This document shows positions 59,113-64,000 of a stretch of DNA of 64,000 nt, one piece after another. The notes beneath the pieces were generated by a model. The model searched no databases, was not told where the DNA came from, and worked only from the letters and a program-made list of their open reading frames with translations. Each line of letters starts with the position of its first letter. Position 1 is the first letter of the stretch. A program made the position numbers and the translations under genes. Source of the DNA: an uncultured Tenacibaculum sp. (GTDB lineage: Bacteria > Bacteroidota > Bacteroidia > Flavobacteriales > Flavobacteriaceae); the NCBI RefSeq assembly GCF_947499065.1, contig NZ_CANMMT010000015.1, forward strand, positions 1-64,000, in the 5' to 3' direction.

Positions 59113-59976
59113 TTAATTTATAGTGGTAAAATCTGGTGAAATAATAGTTTCAAACTCAATAGAAATACTATCTCTATAACCTAAACCTAGCAAGGTAGAA
59201 GCACCTCCTACAGTATCTAAATTACTACGGTAAATGGCAATTTCTAAAAAACCAGCAGAATTAAAAATAGCTAATTTTTCTCCATCGTATTGTCTTTTTT
59301 CAACAGGAATAGAATAATCTACAATTTCATTATAACGATTGTAAATTTTATCAAAACTATAGCGTCTGGCAGTTATAGTAAAATTACGTCCTTTACCAAT
59401 AGAGTTAAAAAGTTTCTTACTAATATTTGTAATAACATTTCCGTAATTATCAATATAAATAACACCACCTATAATATGGTCTTGCTTTTGATTTATCTTA
59501 GGTTGAATTTCAGTAATGTTCTTATAAGACTCAATTTCTTTACCAATAACATTTAAACTACCGCCACGGCCAATATGAGAAGCAACCTGAACAAATACAT
59601 CTAATACAGGGAAACTACTTTCAATATGGTTGTGAATATTAATTTCAACAATCTTTGAAGGTTTTATTTCGGAAGCAATCATAGATATAATTCCATTATC
59701 AGGACAGATAAAATAATGATTGTCTAATTCTAAAGCAATATGTTTATTATCTACACTCAATTCAGAATCAACTCCAACAATATGTATTGTTTTATCAGGA
59801 AAGCTTTTATAGGTGTTTTTTAAAATATAAGCAGTCTCAGTAATATTAAAAGGAGTAATGTGATGCGTAATGTCAACAATGTTCGCATCAGGTAATTCAG
59901 AGTAAATAGCACCTTTAACAGCCCCTACAAAGTGGTCTTTTATTCCAAAATCGGTAGTTAAAGTAATGAGAGGCAT
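59113..59976 (-). CDS. SAM hydroxide adenosyltransferase (SAM-dependent chlorinase/fluorinase-like, DUF62)
   Basis: 287 residues. The motif LTTDFGIKDHFVGAVKGAI near residues 4-22 and the pattern LDNHYFICPDNGIISMI and YIDNYGNVITNI fit the DUF62 family, which hydrolyses S-adenosylmethionine to adenosine and methionine and is related to the fluorinase. It is cytoplasmic and first in the operon leading to gldF/gldG. Confidence 0.9.
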   Translation of the reverse strand: MPLITLTTDFGIKDHFVGAVKGAIYSELPDANIVDITHHITPFNITETAYILKNTYKSFPDKTIHIVGVDSELSVDNKHIALELDNHYFICPDNGIISMIASEIKPSKIVEINIHNHIESSFPVLDVFVQVASHIGRGGSLNVIGKEIESYKNITEIQPKINQKQDHIIGGVIYIDNYGNVITNISKKLFNSIGKGRNFTITARRYSFDKIYNRYNEIVDYSIPVEKRQYDGEKLAIFNSAGFLEIAIYRSNLDTVGGASTLLGLGYRDSISIEFETIISPDFTTIN

Positions 59977-60095
59977 TTAATTAGTTGCTTGTTAATTAAT
60001 ATGTTGAAAAAATCTGTTGAATTTACAGCAAAACTACGTAATTCGATAAAAATAATCATTATTTTTAGTGTGAATAATATTAAAACATATATCAT

Positions 60096-61049
60096 TTGAA
60101 CGAACGAATTATTGAATTAACCGAAATTAATCCAAAAGATTTTTTTGGAGCTCAAAACAGTACAATAGCTCAGTTAAAAACATACTTTCCAAAAGTAAAA
60201 ATTGTTGCAAGAGGAAATACATTAAAAATTTATGGAGAAGCAGAGCTTTTAGACGAATTTGAAAAACGTTTAGGAATGCTCATAAAATATTTCAATAGAT
60301 ATAATAAGTTAGATGAAAATAGCATAGAACGTATTTTAACATCTACAGGAAAGGAAGAGGAAATTCGTAAATCGAATAAGGTTGAAGGAGTCTTAGTGCA
60401 TGGAGTTAGCGGTAAATTAATAAAAGCACAAACAACAAACCAACGTAAAATGGTTGAGTTAATGCTTAAAAACGATATGCTTTTTGCAGTAGGTCCAGCA
60501 GGAACTGGAAAAACATATACAGCTGTAGCGTTAGCAGTAAAAGCATTAAAAGAAAAAGAAGTACGTAGAATTATACTAACGAGGCCAGCAGTAGAGTCAG
60601 GAGAAAACTTAGGTTTTTTACCAGGAGATTTAAAAGAAAAGTTAGACCCATATATGCAACCTTTATATGATGCATTAAGAGATATGATTCCGCATGAAAA
60701 GTTAGAATCGTATTTGGAAAAAGGAATTATACAAATAGCACCATTAGCATTTATGCGTGGAAGAACATTAGACAATGCGTTTGTAATTTTAGATGAGGCA
60801 CAAAATACAACGCACAACCAAATGAAAATGTTTTTAACACGTATGGGAATGCATGCGAAGTTTATTATTACAGGTGATCCTGGTCAAATAGATTTACCAA
60901 GAAAACAAGTTTCAGGTTTAAAAGAAGCATTGTTAGCTTTAAAAGGTATAGATGGTATCGGGCAAGTATACTTAGACGATAAAGATGTAGTAAGACACCG
61001 CTTAATTAAGAAAATTGTAAAAGCATATAAAAGTATTGAAACAGAGTAA
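60096..61049 (+). CDS. PhoH-like ATPase
   Basis: 317 residues starting at a TTG codon (no in-frame ATG precedes it, and the next one is far inside). The ATP-binding motifs are FAVGPAGTGKTYTAVALAVK (Walker A, about 136-155) and FVILDEAQNTTHNQ (Walker B). The segments RPAVESGENLGFLPGDLKEK and ITGDPGQIDLP are the standard PhoH family motifs. PhoH-like proteins are proposed RNA-related ATPases. Divergent from the DUF62 operon. Confidence 0.93.
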   Translation: MNERIIELTEINPKDFFGAQNSTIAQLKTYFPKVKIVARGNTLKIYGEAELLDEFEKRLGMLIKYFNRYNKLDENSIERILTSTGKEEEIRKSNKVEGVLVHGVSGKLIKAQTTNQRKMVELMLKNDMLFAVGPAGTGKTYTAVALAVKALKEKEVRRIILTRPAVESGENLGFLPGDLKEKLDPYMQPLYDALRDMIPHEKLESYLEKGIIQIAPLAFMRGRTLDNAFVILDEAQNTTHNQMKMFLTRMGMHAKFIITGDPGQIDLPRKQVSGLKEALLALKGIDGIGQVYLDDKDVVRHRLIKKIVKAYKSIETE

Positions 61050-61079
61050 TCTTTAGTTGTAATTTATAACTTTTAAACT

Positions 61080-61110
61080 TTGAGTTTTGAAATGTAAAAA
61101 CTTACTTTTG
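61080..61110 (+). promoter_or_regulatory. Promoter of purC
   Basis: TTG (61080-61082), a 20-bp spacer and TACTTTTG (61103-61110) match the flavobacterial TTG-N17-23-TAnnTTTG consensus exactly, 25 nt before the ATG at 61136. It is the clearest promoter seen in the window. Confidence 0.7.
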
Positions 61111-61135
61111 CAGTCAACAACACAACAAAAAAAGA

Positions 61136-62086
61136 ATGAATACAATTAACGAAACTAACTTCAAGTTTCCACAACAGAAGTCTGTTTATAAAGGAAAGGT
61201 AAGAGAAGTATATAATGTAAATGATGAACTATTGGTAATGATTGCATCAGATAGATTGTCAGCTTTTGATGTAATTTTACCTCGCCAAATACCTTTTAAA
61301 GGGCAGATTTTAAACCAGATCGCAACCAAAATGATGAATGATACAGCCGATATTGTTCCGAATTGGTTAGTGGCAAATCCAGATGAGAATGTAGCAGTAG
61401 GACATTTATGCGAACCATTTAAAGTAGAAATGGTTATTAGAGGTTACTTGTCAGGACATGCCGCTCGTGAATATAATGCAGGGAAAAGGATTCTTTGTGG
61501 AGTTGAAATGCCAGAAGGATTAAAAGAAAACGATAAGTTTTCTACACCTATTATTACTCCATCTACAAAAGCAGACAACGGAGAACATGACGAGGATATT
61601 TCAAGAGAGGAAATTTTAGCAAAAGGAATAGTTTCAGAAGAAGATTATTTAGTTTTAGAAGATTACACAAGAAAATTATTTCAAAGAGGAACAGAAATTG
61701 CAGCTTCTAGAGATTTAATTTTAGTAGATACTAAATATGAATTCGGTAAGACAAGAGATGGGAAAATAGTTTTGATAGATGAAATACATACTCCAGATTC
61801 ATCACGTTATTTTTATAAGGAAGGATATAAAGAACGTCAAGAGAAAGGAGAAAAGCAAAAACAATTATCAAAAGAGTTTGTACGTCAATGGTTAATCGAA
61901 AATGGGTTTCAAGGAAAAGAAGGGCAGCAAATTCCTGAAATGTCAGATGATAAAATTAATGAGATATCTAATAGATATATCGAATTATACGAACAAATTA
62001 CAGGAGAAACTTTTGTTAAGGCAAATACAGAGAATGTATTAGCACGTATTGAAAAAAATGTTGTCAGTTTTTTAAATGGACAATAA
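61136..62086 (+). CDS. purC: Phosphoribosylaminoimidazole-succinocarboxamide synthase
   Basis: 316 residues. SAICAR synthase motifs: KVREVYNVNDELLVMIASDR and LSAFDVILPRQIPFKG, VEMVIRGYLSGHAAREY, TPIITPSTKADNGEHDED, RDLILVDTKYEFGKT and DEIHTPDSSRYF. It joins CAIR and aspartate in de novo purine synthesis. The length matches the longer Bacteroidetes form. The stop overlaps the following hypothetical gene by 11 bp. Confidence 0.96.
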   Translation: MNTINETNFKFPQQKSVYKGKVREVYNVNDELLVMIASDRLSAFDVILPRQIPFKGQILNQIATKMMNDTADIVPNWLVANPDENVAVGHLCEPFKVEMVIRGYLSGHAAREYNAGKRILCGVEMPEGLKENDKFSTPIITPSTKADNGEHDEDISREEILAKGIVSEEDYLVLEDYTRKLFQRGTEIAASRDLILVDTKYEFGKTRDGKIVLIDEIHTPDSSRYFYKEGYKERQEKGEKQKQLSKEFVRQWLIENGFQGKEGQQIPEMSDDKINEISNRYIELYEQITGETFVKANTENVLARIEKNVVSFLNGQ

Positions 62087-62486
62087 AAAAATAAGCATAC
62101 GACCAGTTTTAAATTTGACATCAAAAATTCCAATTGAAGATTTTCAAAACAGAATTGTACGACCAATTTTAAAACTACAACATGATCTTATTTTACAGTT
62201 TTTTATTTTTTATTGTAATAAACAAAAAGTTAAGATATCACATCTAGAGAAAGAAAGTTTTCAAAATCTAGTTGATACAATAATTAAAAAAAATATAAAT
62301 TTTAAAAATCAGTTATTAGGTTCAATTATAGGTCAATTCACCATAAAAGAATTTGAATTCTATAAAGACAATGATGCTGAAATAAATAAAAGAATTTTAA
62401 CGATGATTGGTCAAAGAATTTCAGATAGCCAATTAGAAATTAAAAATTTTAAAACAAACAACAATGATAATAGAACCAAGAACTAG
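62076..62486 (+). CDS. Uncharacterised protein between purC and fabV
   Basis: 136 residues with no signal peptide. It contains an N-terminal KKISIRPVLNLTSKIPIEDF, a central helix-rich region (LQHDLILQFFIFYCNKQKVK, FQNLVDTIIKKNINF) and a hydrophobic GSIIGQFTIKEFEFY. It overlaps purC at its start (11 bp) and fabV at its end (23 bp), so all three are one transcript. It occupies a well-conserved position, suggesting a real but unnamed protein. Function unknown. Confidence 0.65.
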   Translation: MDNKKISIRPVLNLTSKIPIEDFQNRIVRPILKLQHDLILQFFIFYCNKQKVKISHLEKESFQNLVDTIIKKNINFKNQLLGSIIGQFTIKEFEFYKDNDAEINKRILTMIGQRISDSQLEIKNFKTNNNDNRTKN

Positions 62487-63651
62487 AGGGTTTATTTGTT
62501 TAACATCTCACCCAGTTGGATGTGAACAAAATGTAAAAGACCAAATAGCATATGTGCAGTCAAAAGGAAAAATAGAAGGAGCAAAAAAAGTTTTAGTCAT
62601 AGGAGCTTCAACTGGATTTGGATTAGCTTCAAGAATTACAAGTGCATTTGGTTCAGATGCCGCAACAATAGGAGTGTTTTTTGACAAGCCAGCAAGTGAA
62701 GGAAGACCAGCATCACCAGGTTTTTACAATACAGCAGCTTTTGAAAAAGAAGCGCATGCAGCAGGATTATATGCGAAAAGTATAAATGCCGATGCATTTT
62801 CAAATGATGTAAAAAAGCAAGTAGTAGATTTAATCAAAGAAGATTTAGGTCAAATAGATTTAGTAATCTATAGTTTAGCTTCGCCTGTAAGAACACATCC
62901 AGAAACAGGAAAAAGATATAAGTCTGTTTTAAAACCAATAGGAGAGGTGTTTTCAAATAAAACAGTAGATTTTCATACAGGTAATGTATCAGAAATATCA
63001 ATAAAACCAGCTGAGGGTGATGATGTTGCTAATACGGTAACTGTAATGGGAGGAGAAGATTGGAAAATGTGGATGGACGCTTTACAAGCAGAAAATTTAT
63101 TATCAGAAGGAGCAACAACTGTAGCCTATTCATATATTGGCCCAGAAGTAACAAAGCCAGTATATAGAAATGGTACAATAGGAGCTGCAAAAGATGATTT
63201 AGAAGCTACAGCATTTAAAATAACAGAAAATTTAAAATCTATAGGAGCAAAGGCTTATGTTTCAGTAAACAAAGCATTAGTAACACAAGCAAGTTCAGCA
63301 ATACCAGTAATTCCATTATATATATCATTATTATTTAAAGTAATGAAAGAAAAAGGAATTCACGAAGGTTGTATAGAGCAAATCCAACGTTTATACAGTG
63401 AGAGATTGTTTGGAGGAGATTTAGCTTTAGATGAAAAAGGAAGAATTCGTGTTGATGATTGGGAAATGAGAGAGGATGTACAAGCGGAGATTTCTAAATT
63501 ATGGGAAGAAGCAACTACAGAAAATCTTTCTGAAATAGGAGATTTAGAAGGTTATAGCAATGAATTCTTTAAATTATTTGGATTTAAAGTAGCAGGAGTA
63601 GACTATGATGCTGATGTAAATGAGTTAGTAGAAATTCCAAGTATTCAATAA
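62464..63651 (+). CDS. fabV: Enoyl-ACP reductase FabV / trans-2-enoyl-CoA reductase
   Basis: 395 residues. Distinctive FabV features are GFICLTSHPVGCEQNVKDQI, the nucleotide-binding KKVLVIGASTGFGLASRI with long GASTGFG, SLASPVRTHPETGKRYKS, VAYSYIGPEV (catalytic Tyr region) and MREDVQAEISKLWE. It uses NADH to reduce enoyl thioesters in fatty acid synthesis and is triclosan-tolerant in known members. The start overlaps the preceding ORF by 23 bp. A terminator follows the stop. Confidence 0.95.
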   Translation: MIIEPRTRGFICLTSHPVGCEQNVKDQIAYVQSKGKIEGAKKVLVIGASTGFGLASRITSAFGSDAATIGVFFDKPASEGRPASPGFYNTAAFEKEAHAAGLYAKSINADAFSNDVKKQVVDLIKEDLGQIDLVIYSLASPVRTHPETGKRYKSVLKPIGEVFSNKTVDFHTGNVSEISIKPAEGDDVANTVTVMGGEDWKMWMDALQAENLLSEGATTVAYSYIGPEVTKPVYRNGTIGAAKDDLEATAFKITENLKSIGAKAYVSVNKALVTQASSAIPVIPLYISLLFKVMKEKGIHEGCIEQIQRLYSERLFGGDLALDEKGRIRVDDWEMREDVQAEISKLWEEATTENLSEIGDLEGYSNEFFKLFGFKVAGVDYDADVNELVEIPSIQ

Positions 63652-63669
63652 GAAATAAATTTTAAGAAG

Positions 63670-63694
63670 AGCCTCATAGAATTTCTATGAGGCT
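63670..63694 (+). terminator. Rho-independent terminator
   Basis: AGCCTCATAGA (63670-63680) pairs with TCTATGAGGCT (63684-63694) and is followed by a T run (63694-63701). It ends the purC-fabV transcript. Confidence 0.85.
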
Positions 63695-63727
63695 TTTTTT
63701 TATTTTTAACTTTTTAAAATTAAACCA

Positions 63728-64000
63728 ATGAAGGCGGTAACTGTAAAAAAAATAAAAGATGAGTTGGCATATAAAACATCAGGAGAATTGATGGAATTAT
63801 GTTTACAGTTATCAAAATTTAAAAAAGAAAATAAAGAGTTGTTAACGTATTTGTTATTTGAGTCTCATAATGAGGAAGCTTATATAGAGAGTATAAAAGA
63901 AGAAATAGACGAATTATTTGAACAAGTAAACACAAAGAGTTACTATTATATACGTAAAAGCGTTCGTAAAATCTTAACAATAACCAAAAAGTTTATTCGA
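63728..64000 (+). CDS. Uncharacterised protein, truncated by the window edge
   Basis: The first 91 codons of an open frame beginning MKAVTVKKIKDELAYKTSGE and continuing with a helix-rich, Glu/Lys-rich sequence (LMELCLQLSKFKKENKELLT, LLFESHNEEAYIESIK). The frame is open to the last base. Composition and start fit a cytoplasmic protein of unknown family. The remainder is outside the window. Confidence 0.65.
   Translation, partial: MKAVTVKKIKDELAYKTSGELMELCLQLSKFKKENKELLTYLLFESHNEEAYIESIKEEIDELFEQVNTKSYYYIRKSVRKILTITKKFIR

Overview
The window is AT-rich chromosomal DNA from a member of the Bacteroidetes, most likely a marine gliding flavobacterium (Flavobacteriaceae; a Tenacibaculum-like genus is my guess, not proven). 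Supporting signs are the gliding genes gldF/gldG, a type IX secretion (T9SS) C-terminal sorting tail on a neutral ceramidase, GLPGLI-family proteins, SusC-like/TonB outer-membrane barrels, BatA, LytTR regulators paired with His_kinase-type sensors, BshC, promoters of the flavobacterial TTG...TAnnTTTG type, and almost no Shine-Dalgarno sequences.

Layout. 1-3.1 kb: tRNA-Gly, two GNAT acetyltransferases, a metallo-beta-lactamase-fold hydrolase and a 50-residue small protein. 3.6-8.8 kb: a tandemly duplicated cassette of [small exported two-cysteine protein + GLPGLI protein] x2, followed by an outer-membrane barrel protein with a carboxypeptidase-like domain; the duplication endpoints can be read in the sequence. 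9.0-12.3 kb: a segment bounded by tRNA-Met and a 21-bp copy of that tRNA's 3' end, holding MarC, an orphan LuxR-type response regulator, a tiny lipoprotein and an overlapping membrane protein. 12.4-21.3 kb: START-like protein, class IV aminotransferase, YqgE/AlgH, a LytTR two-component pair, lipoproteins, a YCF48-like propeller and membrane proteins. 21.3-29.5 kb: an orphan RiPP-like precursor peptide, then a heme/iron acquisition region (PepSY-flavodoxin-reductase fusion, DUF2271, ankyrin protein and DUF6607 in one direction; TonB receptor and HmuY lipoprotein in the other). 29.5-32.3 kb: uvrA.

32.4-41.7 kb is the second accessory-looking region: DUF1842 and AidA/PixA-like proteins that share a conserved 5'-leader element, a GH18 chitinase-like protein and a berberine-bridge-type flavoenzyme that both lack signal peptides, two uncharacterised proteins, a LytTR regulator with a TPR-histidine kinase, and an ECF sigma factor with a small downstream gene. 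41.7-64 kb is mostly core genome: an Nth protein without iron-sulfur ligands, Bcp, sterol desaturase-like protein, esterase, a dihydroorotase-like protein without its metal HxH motif, BatA, methyltransferase-bshC-rlmF, neutral ceramidase, DUF2911, aquaporin, SDR, SAM hydrolase-ABM-GNAT-gldF-gldG, phoH, purC and fabV.

The strongest candidates for undescribed biology are the duplicated GLPGLI cassette, the inclusion-protein/chitinase cluster with its leader RNA element, the orphan precursor peptide, and the tRNA-Met-bounded segment. All functional assignments come from reading motifs by eye; no database search was run.
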